Part shown: positions 8,510 to 16,606 of the stretch, in pieces
How the letters are laid out: each line of letters begins with the position of its first letter
Position numbering within the stretch: the first letter of the stretch is position 1
Source: Prochloraceae cyanobacterium PL24a_bin.78
GTDB taxonomy: Bacteria > Cyanobacteriota > Cyanobacteriia > Cyanobacteriales > JANQIW01
Assembly (NCBI GenBank): GCA_028281945.1
Contig: JANQIW010000053.1
Span: 1 to 37,895 of the forward strand
Reading direction: 5' to 3'
Length of the DNA stretch: 37,895 bases
Program-made: the position numbers and the translations under genes
The notes under the pieces: generated by a model
Database searches by the model: none
Seen by the model: the letters and a program-made list of their open reading frames with translations, nothing else
Told to the model about the DNA's origin: nothing

Positions 8510-8845
8510 TTAGAAACGATTTTGGTTAGGCTTATAAACGATAAAGCTAACTGCTTGACATTGCTTAATGTTATCGAAACCGATTACACGGATGTAGCAA
8601 TTGCCATTTTCGGAACGACATTCACGTACTTCATTAAGAACTTCTTGAGCACTACCAGCACTGAACATAGGAAGCTTCCAAAGAGTCCAATGGTGATCAC
8701 TTGGTTGAGGATTTTCTTCAAACTCAATAGCAGGAATATAACCTTGATCAATAATATATTGAACTTGCTTAGCCACTTGCTGATCTGTTAAAGGAGGCAA
8801 ATAAGAAAGGGTTTCGTAACGACGCTCTTTTGGTAAAGTTTTCAT
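8510..8845 (-). CDS. rbcS: Ribulose-bisphosphate carboxylase small subunit
   Basis: A 111-residue Rubisco small subunit of form IB. Recognisable segments are [20 protein letters not shown], the WTLWKLPMF motif and the C-terminal [20 protein letters not shown]. It lacks the long beta-A/beta-B insertion of plant subunits, as cyanobacterial ones do. It caps the L8 core to give L8S8 in the carboxysome. It is the last gene of rbcL-rbcX-rbcS, 40 bases after rbcX, and followed by a terminator. Confidence 0.97.
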   Translation of the reverse strand: MKTLPKERRYETLSYLPPLTDQQVAKQVQYIIDQGYIPAIEFEENPQPSDHHWTLWKLPMFSAGSAQEVLNEVRECRSENGNCYIRVIGFDNIKQCQAVSFIVYKPNQNRF

Positions 8846-8885
8846 TGTTTTTTCTTTTTATTACTAATAGATGAATCAAAAAGAT

Positions 8886-9305
8886 TTAATCTGAAGAATC
8901 ATTACTATCCAACTCTGAATTAGACATTTCAGAATTAGTAGTAGAATTTGAGGTTTGAGATTGGGATTGGGATTGGGTGAGACGCTCTAAGAGGTGACGG
9001 CGATGTTCTATATTTGCCTTACTTATGCCCACTTTGACCATTTCTGGCATAAAATCGAGTACTGCTTCAGCAAGATGCTCTCTCACTGTCATAATCCGCA
9101 ATACTAATTCTTTATCTTCAGAAATAAGCCCATTGAGATAACCTTCACCATCTTGAATTTTATGTCGATCAGAATAATTGCTCAACCAAATCGCTTGAGT
9201 TGGATTAGTTTCTCTTAACTGACTAATAATGGTGCGAACAGCTTGATAAGTAAGGTAACTTTGTAAAACCTTTGCTGTCTCTTTAGCTACGTGTTTTGAA
9301 TACAT
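8886..9305 (-). CDS. rbcX: Rubisco assembly chaperone RbcX
   Basis: A 139-residue RbcX, the dimeric chaperone that clamps the C-terminal tail of RbcL during assembly. The helical core (KHVAKETAKVLQSYLTYQAV, then ISQLRETNPTQAIWL and the ELVLRIMTVREHLAEAVLDF helix) is intact. The last 30 residues are low-complexity Ser/Asn/Gln rich, including SQSQSQTSNSTTNSEMSNSE; such tails vary between species and are probably disordered. Its position between rbcL and rbcS matches the cyanobacterial operon. Confidence 0.95.
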   Translation of the reverse strand: MYSKHVAKETAKVLQSYLTYQAVRTIISQLRETNPTQAIWLSNYSDRHKIQDGEGYLNGLISEDKELVLRIMTVREHLAEAVLDFMPEMVKVGISKANIEHRRHLLERLTQSQSQSQTSNSTTNSEMSNSELDSNDSSD

Positions 9306-9396
9306 GGAAACCTACCTCTCCCAAAGAGATACTGATGTTAAGTTGTTAGTTTATAGTTATATATGCTCAAACTAAAAACTAACTACTCTACACAGA

Positions 9397-10815
9397 TTAA
9401 ATTGTATCCATTGCCTCAAACTCAAACTTGATTTCTTTCCACAATTCACAAGCTACTGCTAATTCAGGAGACCAACGAGCTGCTTCGCGAATAATTTCAT
9501 TCCCTTCACGAGCAAGAGAACGTCCTTCATTACGAGCTTGGATACAAGCTTCAAGAGCTACACGGTTAGCAGTTGCACCAGGAGCATTACCCCATGGGTG
9601 ACCTAAAGTACCACCACCGAATTGTAGGCAGGAATCATCACCAAAGATTTCTACTAACGCAGGCATATGCCAGATGTGGATACCACCAGAAGCTACTGGC
9701 ATTACTCCACCCATAGAAGCCCAATCTTGAGTAAAGAAGATACCGCGAGAACGATCTTCTTCTACGTAGTCTTCGCGCATTAGGTCAACAAAGCCCATAG
9801 TGATGCCTCGTTCACCTTCTAATTTACCTACAACTGTACCTGAGTGTAAGTGATCTCCACCAGACATACGTAGACACTTAGCTAAAACACGGAAGTGAAT
9901 ACCATGGTTCTTTTGACGATCGATTACGGCGTGCATAGCGCGGTGAATATGCATTAATATACCATTATCGCGGCACCATTTAGCTAAGGTTGTGTTAGCT
10001 GTGAAACCACCTGTTAAGTAGTCGTGCATTAGAATTGGCATTTCTAATTCTTTCACGAATTCTGCACGTTGTAACATTTGCTCACAAGTTGGAGCTGTTA
10101 CATTAAGGTAATGTCCTTTAATTTCGTTAGTTTCTGCTTGTGCTTTATGAACTGCTTCTGCTACGAATAAGAAGCGATCGCGCCAACGCATGAAGGGTTG
10201 AGAGTTAATATTTTCGTCGTCTTTAGTGAAATCTAAACCACCACGTAAACACTCATATACGGCACGACCGTAGTTTTTAGCAGATAGACCTAATTTTGGC
10301 TTAATTGTACAACCTAATAGAGGACGACCATATTTGTTAAGGATGTCACGCTCTACTGTAATTCCATGAGGAGGTCCTTGGAATGTTTTTAAGTAAGCAA
10401 CTGGAATACGAAGATCTTCTAGACGTAGAGCACGTAATGCTTTAAATCCAAATACGTTACCTACGATGGAAGTAAGCATATTAGTTACAGATCCTTCTTC
10501 AAATAGATCTAAAGGATAAGCAACGAAACAGAAGAACTGATTATCTTCACCGGGAACTGGTTCGATGTCATAACAACGACCTTTATAACGATCTAGATCT
10601 GTTAATCCATCTGTCCAAACGGTTGTCCAAGTACCTGTGGAGGATTCTGCTGCTACTGCTGCACCTGCTTCTTCAGGAGGTACACCTGGCTGAGCTGTTA
10701 CACGAAAAGCAGCTAATATGTCTGTATCTTTAGGAGTATAGTCTGGGGTGTAGTAGGTTAATCGATAGTCTTTTACGCCTGCCTGAAACCCTGAGTTTGA
10801 TTTAGTTTGTACCAT
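9397..10815 (-). CDS. rbcL: Ribulose-bisphosphate carboxylase large subunit, form IB
   Basis: A 472-residue large subunit of form IB Rubisco, fixing CO2 onto RuBP. Active-site elements are intact: KPKLGLS near residue 173, the carbamylated lysine Lys198 in [11 protein letters not shown] (equivalent to spinach Lys201), HIHRAMHAV, the loop-6 region [11 protein letters not shown], and the [15 protein letters not shown] phosphate-binding segment. It is first in rbcL-rbcX-rbcS, 543 bases after ccmN on the same strand. A GGAG ribosome-binding candidate lies about 12 bases upstream of the ATG. Confidence 0.98.
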   Translation of the reverse strand: MVQTKSNSGFQAGVKDYRLTYYTPDYTPKDTDILAAFRVTAQPGVPPEEAGAAVAAESSTGTWTTVWTDGLTDLDRYKGRCYDIEPVPGEDNQFFCFVAYPLDLFEEGSVTNMLTSIVGNVFGFKALRALRLEDLRIPVAYLKTFQGPPHGITVERDILNKYGRPLLGCTIKPKLGLSAKNYGRAVYECLRGGLDFTKDDENINSQPFMRWRDRFLFVAEAVHKAQAETNEIKGHYLNVTAPTCEQMLQRAEFVKELEMPILMHDYLTGGFTANTTLAKWCRDNGILMHIHRAMHAVIDRQKNHGIHFRVLAKCLRMSGGDHLHSGTVVGKLEGERGITMGFVDLMREDYVEEDRSRGIFFTQDWASMGGVMPVASGGIHIWHMPALVEIFGDDSCLQFGGGTLGHPWGNAPGATANRVALEACIQARNEGRSLAREGNEIIREAARWSPELAVACELWKEIKFEFEAMDTI

Positions 10816-11114
10816 TTTTAGGATTTTTCTCCATAACTAATGGGTATAATTTTTCTTTTAAACCTGAGAGGATTTGTTGAATTTCTCAAGCTAAAAAATC
10901 TTATATATTTTATAGTGGCAATCTTTAATCTTGATTGTCTTTCTTTTCGAGTTTTTATCTTAACATGGTTTGGTTTTTTTTTTAACTATAAAAAAAATTT
11001 TTTTTTGGTTAATTTAGATAGGCATTTTTTCTGGGATTTATTAATTTTTTTAATCATTTATGGTTTCTTGTCAAACTATCTTTACGTTTCTTTATAAAGT
11101 TTATTTCCAAATAG
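10816..11114 (-). promoter_or_regulatory. Upstream region of rbcL with A8T9 tract
   Basis: About 300 bp of extreme AT bias that should contain the rbcL promoter and leader. At 10990-11006 eight A are followed directly by nine T, a palindromic A-tract of the sort that makes DNA straight or bent. No specific -35/-10 pair or regulator site can be assigned with confidence. The open frame on the plus strand here is low-complexity and not a gene. Confidence 0.4.
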
Positions 11115-11149
11115 AAAACTATGAGAATTATTACGACTCTCATAGTTTT
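11115..11149 (-). terminator. Strong hairpin between ccmN and rbcL
   Basis: A perfect 12-bp inverted repeat, AAAACTATGAGA at 11115-11126 and its complement at 11138-11149, with an 11-base loop. The stem ends in A/T on both sides, so it can act as an intrinsic terminator in either direction. It lies about 210 bases after the ccmN stop, separating the ccm operon from rbcLXS. Confidence 0.7.
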
Positions 11150-11358
11150 AAAAACATCTATAACCGATAATTAAAAACCTTTTATTTTAAGGCTTGTAAT
11201 TCAATTTGTTGCTTTAAGGATCAACAAAGCATAGGGATAATTTTAATTTTGTTATTTAGGTATAATTGCTTATTTGTTCTTAAAATTTATAGACTTTAAT
11301 CTTAAAAAATCGAGGAAAAACTAGCTTTTATCAATATTTTCTAGCTTTTTATTGATTT

Positions 11359-12102
11359 TCACTGCTTCTGAGGATTATTATCGCCATTTCCGTTTTTTAC
11401 ATATTGACCACTAGGAAAAAGGGTAACCAATAGTTTGTTAATGTAAACTTTGCCAACCACAGAACCTTGCTCTTGGCTAGAAGATTTTGGTTGTTGGTCT
11501 ATTTTTTCTTCTGGTTTTATTTCTGGTTTTATTTCTGATTCTATTTCTGATTCTATTTCTGATTCAAAACTATTAATTGAATCATCAATGATAGGGTCTT
11601 GTCTTTCTAATTCTGACTCTAAGATTTCAGAATTTTCTGGCATTTCTTTGTCAAGATTCCATAACTCATCATCGTTGTTAATAGGCTCAATTTCTTCAGA
11701 ATTAATATCAATATTTTCTAACTTTAAAGGTTGATTTGTAATTGTTAATTGACGAGAATAATCTCCAATCAAAGAACCAGGGGAAATGATACTTAATGAT
11801 TCAATATTTGCATTAAAAATAGTAGAACTTGTTCCAATACAAACTTGTTCACCAATTTTGGTTTTACCAATAATTAAAACTCCTGCTCCAATGATGGTAT
11901 TATTTCCGATTTCTATTTTTCCTTGATAAGCATTAATAATAACTCCCATACCAATACACACTCCTGCTTCAATAGTGATTTGTGCGTTGGCAGAAGCTTG
12001 CAAAATCACTCCGGGGGAAACCACTACACTCTCGTGGATTTTGACATTACCGCTTACATAAAAATCTGAATGACTGACTGGTTGCAGAGAGGGTAAATAC
12101 AT
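11359..12102 (-). CDS. ccmN: Carboxysome assembly protein CcmN
   Basis: A 247-residue CcmN. The N-terminal half (about 15-125) is a left-handed beta-helix of hexapeptide repeats (VSPGVILQA, IGMGVIINA, IGAGVLIIG, CIGTSSTIF). The C-terminus holds the amphipathic encapsulation peptide VVGKVYINKLLVTLFPSGQY, which in the family docks the CcmM-Rubisco core to the CcmK shell. Between them lies a Glu/Asn/Ser-rich flexible linker with near-perfect EIESEIESEIKPEIKPE repeats coded by 12-bp tandem units near 11510-11570. It is the last gene of ccmK2-K1-L-M-N. Confidence 0.93.
   Translation of the reverse strand: MYLPSLQPVSHSDFYVSGNVKIHESVVVSPGVILQASANAQITIEAGVCIGMGVIINAYQGKIEIGNNTIIGAGVLIIGKTKIGEQVCIGTSSTIFNANIESLSIISPGSLIGDYSRQLTITNQPLKLENIDINSEEIEPINNDDELWNLDKEMPENSEILESELERQDPIIDDSINSFESEIESEIESEIKPEIKPEEKIDQQPKSSSQEQGSVVGKVYINKLLVTLFPSGQYVKNGNGDNNPQKQ
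11510..11570. repeat. 12-bp tandem repeats in the ccmN linker
   Basis: Units of the form TCTGGTTTTATT and TCTGATTCTATT repeat about five times in frame, coding the acidic EI-rich linker. In-frame repeat copy change would alter linker length without disturbing either functional end. Confidence 0.75.
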
Positions 12103-12158
12103 TTATAAGTACATAGATTAAAAGGCATGAAATTTACATTGGTTAAATTTGATTTTCA

Positions 12159-12297
12159 CCAGTTATCAGTTACCAGTTAACCAGTTACCAGATATCAATT
12201 TTGGAAAGTAAATAATTTGCTATCCATGGAGAATTGACTTGCAACAGATAATCTGGCAAGAAAGATATATTAATTAATTAATTAATACTGGTAACTG
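12159..12297. repeat. Repeats in the ccmM-ccmN spacer
   Basis: The spacer between ccmM and ccmN contains tandem CAGTTACCAGTTA-type units (12159-12190). An inverted copy, TGGTAACTG at 12289-12297, matches CAGTTACCA at 12182-12190. A TTAA-rich run lies between. On the transcript it could form a long-range stem upstream of ccmN. Confidence 0.55.
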
Positions 12298-12319
12298 TTG
12301 GTAAGTAAATGAATATCAA

Positions 12320-14362
12320 CTAGGGACGTTGAATAATAGTTTCTGATACCCGTTTTTTAGCATTAGGATCGATGCCGATAATACGCACATATTCCCCACT
12401 ATGGTCTTGTAAACAAGCTTCTAGAGCATTAATCACTGCTTGAGGATTATTACTTTCTATAGGAGAACAACTTTGCCAGGACTTGGTTTTAAAGCGACGT
12501 TTTGATGCGTGTTCTGTTCCGATTTTACATCCTTGAGCCATGAGGGATCGTACTTCTTCCATAGCTTCAGCACTCAAAAGATTGCTAGCAACTTGGCTTC
12601 CAAAGGATGAAACGTTATTGTTTGCACTAAATCCGTTATTAGATTTACTTACAGGACTGCTGTTAAAGGATTGAAAGCTATTTGAACTTGCACCATTGAT
12701 ATTATTTCCGTCTGGACGTTGAATAATAATTTCTGATACTCTTCTTTTAGCAGCTGCATCTATTCCAATTAAGCGAACGTATTCTCCGCTATGTTCTTGT
12801 AAACAAGTTTCTAGAGCACCAACTACTTCATGCTCGTTATTGCTATTAATAGGAGAACAAGTTAACCAAGACTTAGTTTTGAAACGACGACGATCGGCGT
12901 GTTCTGTGCCTATTTTGTAGCCTTGTCGTAATAATGTTTTTACTTGTGAGATTATTTCTGGATTTAGACCACTATTGAAGTTACTATTTAAGCCTTTCAA
13001 AGATTTACCAACTGAAGCACCATTACTATAATTGGAGTTTTGTGGTAAATTAGAACTTTGTACTGGTTGATCATCTGGACGTTGAATAATGGTTTCTAAC
13101 ACACGCTTTTTAGCATTAGGATCGATTCCGATTAAACGTACATATTCTCCTGAATGTTGACCTAAAGTGGCTTCTAATTCTTGTACTACTTGATTGATAT
13201 TTTTAGATTCAATAGTATTTCCAGTTAACCAAGATTTGGTTTTAAATCGACGAGCAGAGGCATATTCTGTACCAATTTGATAACCTTGAGCTAACAAAGA
13301 GTTTAATTGTTGTTGTATTTGAGAATCGATGCCAAAATTGCCATTACTTTGAGAGGATACGGAGTTATTAGAATAGCTATTACCATAACTCAAAGGTTTG
13401 CTTCCGTTACTTTGAACTGGATTTTCACCGGGGCGTTGAATAATGGTTTCAACTACACGACGTTTAGCATTAGGATCAATTCCAATCAAGCGGACATATT
13501 CTCCTGGATATTCTCCAAGGATTTGTTGAATTTGGCCCACTACTAAATCTTCTCTATTGCCTTCGATGGAACCACAAGTTTGCCAAGACTTAGTTTTAAA
13601 TCTACGTTGATTTGCGTGTTCTACACCTATCTTACATCCTTGAGATATAAGAGAGCGCACCTGTTCTTTTATATCAGTATTAACACTCATAGTTTCCCTC
13701 GAATTAGATTTACCATTAGTACTATTATTAGTTTTTCCTATTTCACTTACAAATGTATTAATACAACTAGAATTTTCCGCACATTGATATCCTGCCCGTA
13801 AAGCTTCGTTGATTTGTACCACATGGTGAGCAAAATGCTTATCTTCAGGTTGTATATCTGGTAAACGATTTGCTTGTTGTTGATTAGTAATTACTGCTCC
13901 TGATGGGACATATTTTCCGGGAGGAATTTCCACATCTTGTATTAAAGCGTGCATCATCACAATGCAACCATCACCAATTTTGGCATTAAATACTGTTGAA
14001 CGAAAGCCAATAAAGCATTCATCCCCCACATATGCTGGACCATGAATCAATGCCATGTGAGTTATACAAGATTCTTTCCCAATCCATACAGAATATTTCT
14101 TGCCATTATCACCAACAACACGTCCTTGTTCTAAGCCATGAATAACTACCCCATCTTGAATATTGGTTCCTTCCCCAATAAAAAATGGAGTTCCTTCATC
14201 TGCCCGGATGGAAGTTCCAGGGGCAATTAAGACATTTTCAGAGACTGTCACATCTCCAATCAAATTAGAGAAGGAATGTACGTAGGCACTATGATCGATT
14301 TGAGGTTCTGCTAAATCTCTCGACCAAGGAGTGGGTGGAGCCGCACGTTTCCGGACTACCAT
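12320..14362 (-). CDS. ccmM: Carboxysome scaffold and gamma-carbonic anhydrase-like protein CcmM
   Basis: A 680-residue CcmM. Residues about 20-200 form a gamma-carbonic anhydrase beta-helix. All three zinc histidines (His75, His102, His107) and the redox cysteine pair (Cys194, Cys200) known from the active Thermosynechococcus and Nostoc enzymes are present, so carbonic anhydrase activity is plausible. Four Rubisco-small-subunit-like (SSUL) modules follow at about 229-311, 345-428, 466-550 and 597-680, each with RRFKTKSW and SGEYVR.IGID motifs, joined by Ser/Asn-rich linkers. Modules 1 and 4 keep the cysteine pair; module 2 has none. The start has an excellent GGAGG about 10 bases upstream. 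An internal start at Met225 should give the short form that condenses Rubisco. Confidence 0.97.
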   Translation of the reverse strand: MVVRKRAAPPTPWSRDLAEPQIDHSAYVHSFSNLIGDVTVSENVLIAPGTSIRADEGTPFFIGEGTNIQDGVVIHGLEQGRVVGDNGKKYSVWIGKESCITHMALIHGPAYVGDECFIGFRSTVFNAKIGDGCIVMMHALIQDVEIPPGKYVPSGAVITNQQQANRLPDIQPEDKHFAHHVVQINEALRAGYQCAENSSCINTFVSEIGKTNNSTNGKSNSRETMSVNTDIKEQVRSLISQGCKIGVEHANQRRFKTKSWQTCGSIEGNREDLVVGQIQQILGEYPGEYVRLIGIDPNAKRRVVETIIQRPGENPVQSNGSKPLSYGNSYSNNSVSSQSNGNFGIDSQIQQQLNSLLAQGYQIGTEYASARRFKTKSWLTGNTIESKNINQVVQELEATLGQHSGEYVRLIGIDPNAKKRVLETIIQRPDDQPVQSSNLPQNSNYSNGASVGKSLKGLNSNFNSGLNPEIISQVKTLLRQGYKIGTEHADRRRFKTKSWLTCSPINSNNEHEVVGALETCLQEHSGEYVRLIGIDAAAKRRVSEIIIQRPDGNNINGASSNSFQSFNSSPVSKSNNGFSANNNVSSFGSQVASNLLSAEAMEEVRSLMAQGCKIGTEHASKRRFKTKSWQSCSPIESNNPQAVINALEACLQDHSGEYVRIIGIDPNAKKRVSETIIQRP
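13688..13700 (-). promoter_or_regulatory. Internal ribosome-binding site and start for short CcmM
   Basis: On the minus strand GAGGG (13700-13696) is followed after five bases by ATG (13690-13688), coding Met225 just ahead of the first SSUL module. This is where beta-cyanobacteria start the short CcmM isoform. Translation here would give a 456-residue protein with all four SSUL modules and no anhydrase domain. Confidence 0.8.
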
Positions 14363-14417
14363 GATTAAATTCCTCCTATGATTTTTTCTGATTTTTTATT
14401 TTTTATTTTTATGTAAG

Positions 14418-14723
14418 TTACACCCGCTCTGCTTCTCTTTTGCTATAAAGGGTTCCTTTTTCAATTGAAATAGTATCGATAATTCCTACTACCATTGCAT
14501 CTAGCGGGCGTTCTTGATTCCCTTGTTCAATGCGAGCTGCACTGCCTCTAGTTACTAGTACCCATTCATTCACACCTGCACCGACCATGTCTCCTGCTAC
14601 TTCATATTTTTCTAAGAGATTTCCCTCTTCGTCTATGAATTTCAATAACAAGAATTTCATTCCTCTCAGGCTATTCGTTTTATGAGTACTAACTACTGTT
14701 CCAATTACTTTAGCAATTTGCAT
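14418..14723 (-). CDS. ccmL: Carboxysome shell vertex protein CcmL
   Basis: A 101-residue EutN/CcmL-type pentameric shell protein that closes the vertices of the icosahedral carboxysome. Recognised by MQIAKVIGTVVSTHKTNSL, the GMKFLLLKFIDEEGN segment, the AGVNEWVLVTRGSAAR pore-side loop and DAMVVGIIDTI. Length is normal. It lies ten bases after ccmK1 and 55 before ccmM, so the three are surely co-transcribed. Confidence 0.97.
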   Translation of the reverse strand: MQIAKVIGTVVSTHKTNSLRGMKFLLLKFIDEEGNLLEKYEVAGDMVGAGVNEWVLVTRGSAARIEQGNQERPLDAMVVGIIDTISIEKGTLYSKREAERV

Positions 14724-14733
14724 TGCAGTTCAT

Positions 14734-15072
14734 TTAATTTCTTCTAAGAGGTTGGGGATTTACGCTTTCTCGGAATTGTTCTACTTCTTCGGTATAACGA
14801 ATTGGTAAAACATATTCCAAGTTTTCGTGAGGACGAGCAATAATATGATGGGATAATACTTGTCCTCCATTTACTCGTTTAACGTTATCTATTCCTGCGG
14901 CTACTGATGCTTGTACTTCAGATACATCTCCTCGTACAATTACTGTCACACGCCCTGTACCTATTTTTTCATATCCCACTAAGGTGACACGAGCTGCTTT
15001 TACCATTGCATCTGCTGCTTCCACTACTGCTGGAAAGCCCAGAGTTTCTACCATTCCTACTGCGATTGACAT
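14734..15072 (-). CDS. ccmK1: Carboxysome shell hexamer protein CcmK1
   Basis: A 112-residue BMC-domain hexameric shell protein. The fold is complete ([35 protein letters not shown] with the pore-forming region, [20 protein letters not shown]). It is called CcmK1 rather than CcmK2 because it is the second copy and bears the longer C-terminal tail ending [11 protein letters not shown], as in Synechocystis. The protein matches CcmK2 upstream almost residue for residue over the first 100 positions. Confidence 0.93.
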   Translation of the reverse strand: MSIAVGMVETLGFPAVVEAADAMVKAARVTLVGYEKIGTGRVTVIVRGDVSEVQASVAAGIDNVKRVNGGQVLSHHIIARPHENLEYVLPIRYTEEVEQFRESVNPQPLRRN

Positions 15073-15136
15073 GAGTTTTTTTGCTCCCGGATCTTATTTC
15101 AGTAGTAATCTATTTACTACTGAGTGTTTTCTTTCT

Positions 15137-15175
15137 TCTAAACTTGAGTTTTTGAGTTAATCTAAACTTGAGTTT
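15137..15175. repeat. 15-base direct repeat between ccmK2 and ccmK1
   Basis: TCTAAACTTGAGTTT occurs at 15137-15151 and again at 15161-15175, a 24-base period, within the 108-base spacer. It may be slippage, or a leader element acting on ccmK1 relative to ccmK2. Confidence 0.7.
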
Positions 15176-15180
15176 CTAAT

Positions 15181-15492
15181 TTAATAGGTTCGGAATTGTT
15201 CTACTTCTTCCGTGTAACGTATCGGTAGTACATATTCCAAGTTTTCATGAGGACGAGCAATAATATGAGTTGATAATACTTCCCCACCATTTACTCGATT
15301 TGCCGCTTCTATTCCTGCGCCTACGGATGCTTGTACTTCAGATACATCTCCTCGGACAATTACTGTTACACGCCCTGTACCGATTTTTTCATATCCTACT
15401 AAAGTAACACGAGCTGCTTTTACCATTGCATCTGCTGCTTCTACTACGGCTGGAAACCCTAGTGTTTCAATCATTCCTACTGCGATTGGCAT
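15181..15492 (-). CDS. ccmK2: Carboxysome shell hexamer protein CcmK2
   Basis: A 103-residue BMC shell protein, first gene of ccmK2-K1-L-M-N, forming the main facet hexamers whose small pores admit bicarbonate and RuBP. The short C-terminus (EEVEQFRTY) and first position identify it as CcmK2. It differs from CcmK1 mainly near residues 58-75 ([20 protein letters not shown]) and in the tail. A GGAG-type ribosome site lies about 15 bases before the ATG. Its promoter should be in the 1.1-kb region shared divergently with ndhF. Confidence 0.96.
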   Translation of the reverse strand: MPIAVGMIETLGFPAVVEAADAMVKAARVTLVGYEKIGTGRVTVIVRGDVSEVQASVGAGIEAANRVNGGEVLSTHIIARPHENLEYVLPIRYTEEVEQFRTY

Positions 15493-16219
15493 TTTTCTCT
15501 TCTTTACTCCTTAAAATAATTTTGTAATTATCTTCAACATTAGTTTTTTTAGATTATTCAGATGGAATGGGCATATCTTATGCAATTCAATCTTACCAAT
15601 CGATTTTGTTTACTTAGAGAGTATTCTAAGATATTACTTATGTTTGCCGGTATTAATTCAATTTGGATACCGTCAATAGTTAAACCTATGTCTGTTGCTT
15701 ATTTTAACATTAGATGTCATTTAGCCTAAATTTTAGGGTTTTTTCTTTTAAATCTTAAGGATTTATACTCTAATCTTTAAAATATCTTTCCCGTCATTAT
15801 AGGGGTATTTAGAATAGAAGATGATTGATAAAAAATCAATCTTTTTCAAGGATTTTCCCATAATTTTTACTGTTTAGGCAATATTTAACAGACTTAAAGA
15901 TAGACAGTTTCGATCGAATCAAAACCTCAAATTTTAATTAGGTACTATCTAGGTACTATAACCGAGAATTCGGCTTGATATTTACCTACATTTCCAGCAT
16001 ATATAATGTTGAACTCTTTGACAATATAAAACATTATCATATTTTTTAATAATTTAGTTAATAAATTTTAATGCTTTGCTTTTAACTAGGGTAGAAAGCA
16101 TCAGGAATTATCTATTAGTAAGAAGTGTGCAAACTGTTTTATAATCTTTTTATACTAAATTTTTTTCCTAGTTTTAGAGAGGACTAACCCTTGTCTAGAA
16201 AGGTTTTTGCTGTCTTTAA
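15493..16219. other. Divergent control region between ccmK2 and the degraded gene
   Basis: No intact gene is visible on either strand. The region must include the ccmK2 promoter. It contains several AT-rich runs and TTGACA-like boxes (for example near 16018) but I cannot assign a confirmed promoter or regulator site. Confidence 0.45.
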
Positions 16220-16490
16220 GCTGGAATTGGAGACAAAGTCAAACAAGAAATATTAAGAGGATTATTGGTTCAGGATCAAAGAATCTTCAAAGATGCTATA
16301 GGTAAAAGTACTAAATGGAGTGGCAAAATAAATGGCAAAAAAAGCATAATAAATATGTAGAAAAAGAAGATAAAATTTTAGATCAACTTTTAAACAAAAG
16401 CATGAGGTAATTGCAATATTAGCAAATTAGATGGAGATATCAGGAAAAAACTCAGAAATAGCTGCTAAAATTGTCGATCTAATGGCTTAA
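16220..16490 (+). pseudogene. Degraded reading frame upstream of ndhF
   Basis: Three overlapping plus-strand fragments look protein-like but are broken. 16220-16360 reads through GDKVKQEILRGLLVQDQRIF and ends in TAG. 16315-16410 gives MEWQNKWQKKHNKYVEKEDK and ends in TAA. 16407-16490 gives VIAILAN, a TAG at 16428-16430, then KNSEIAAKIVDLMA and TAA. Lys/Glu-rich helical composition continues across the frame changes, as expected of one gene hit by frameshifts and a nonsense change. The parent family is not recognised. Confidence 0.4.
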
Positions 16491-16606
16491 TTTGTCAAGA
16501 TTAAGGGTTAATTATTGATAATTAATTTTAAATAGATCTTATCCTACTTTGTTAGGAACAAAAACCATAAAATAATCAATGTCGTAAATTAATAAGGAAT
16601 TTTTGG

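Noticed and set aside
10840..11097. 85-codon open frame upstream of rbcL on the plus strand
   Set aside because: Its protein is low-complexity Phe/Leu/Ile from AT-rich DNA and runs through the A8T9 tract. It has no family features and lies where the rbcL promoter is expected.
13307..13801. Plus-strand frames inside ccmM
   Set aside because: They are antisense to clearly coding SSUL modules and have no homology-like features.
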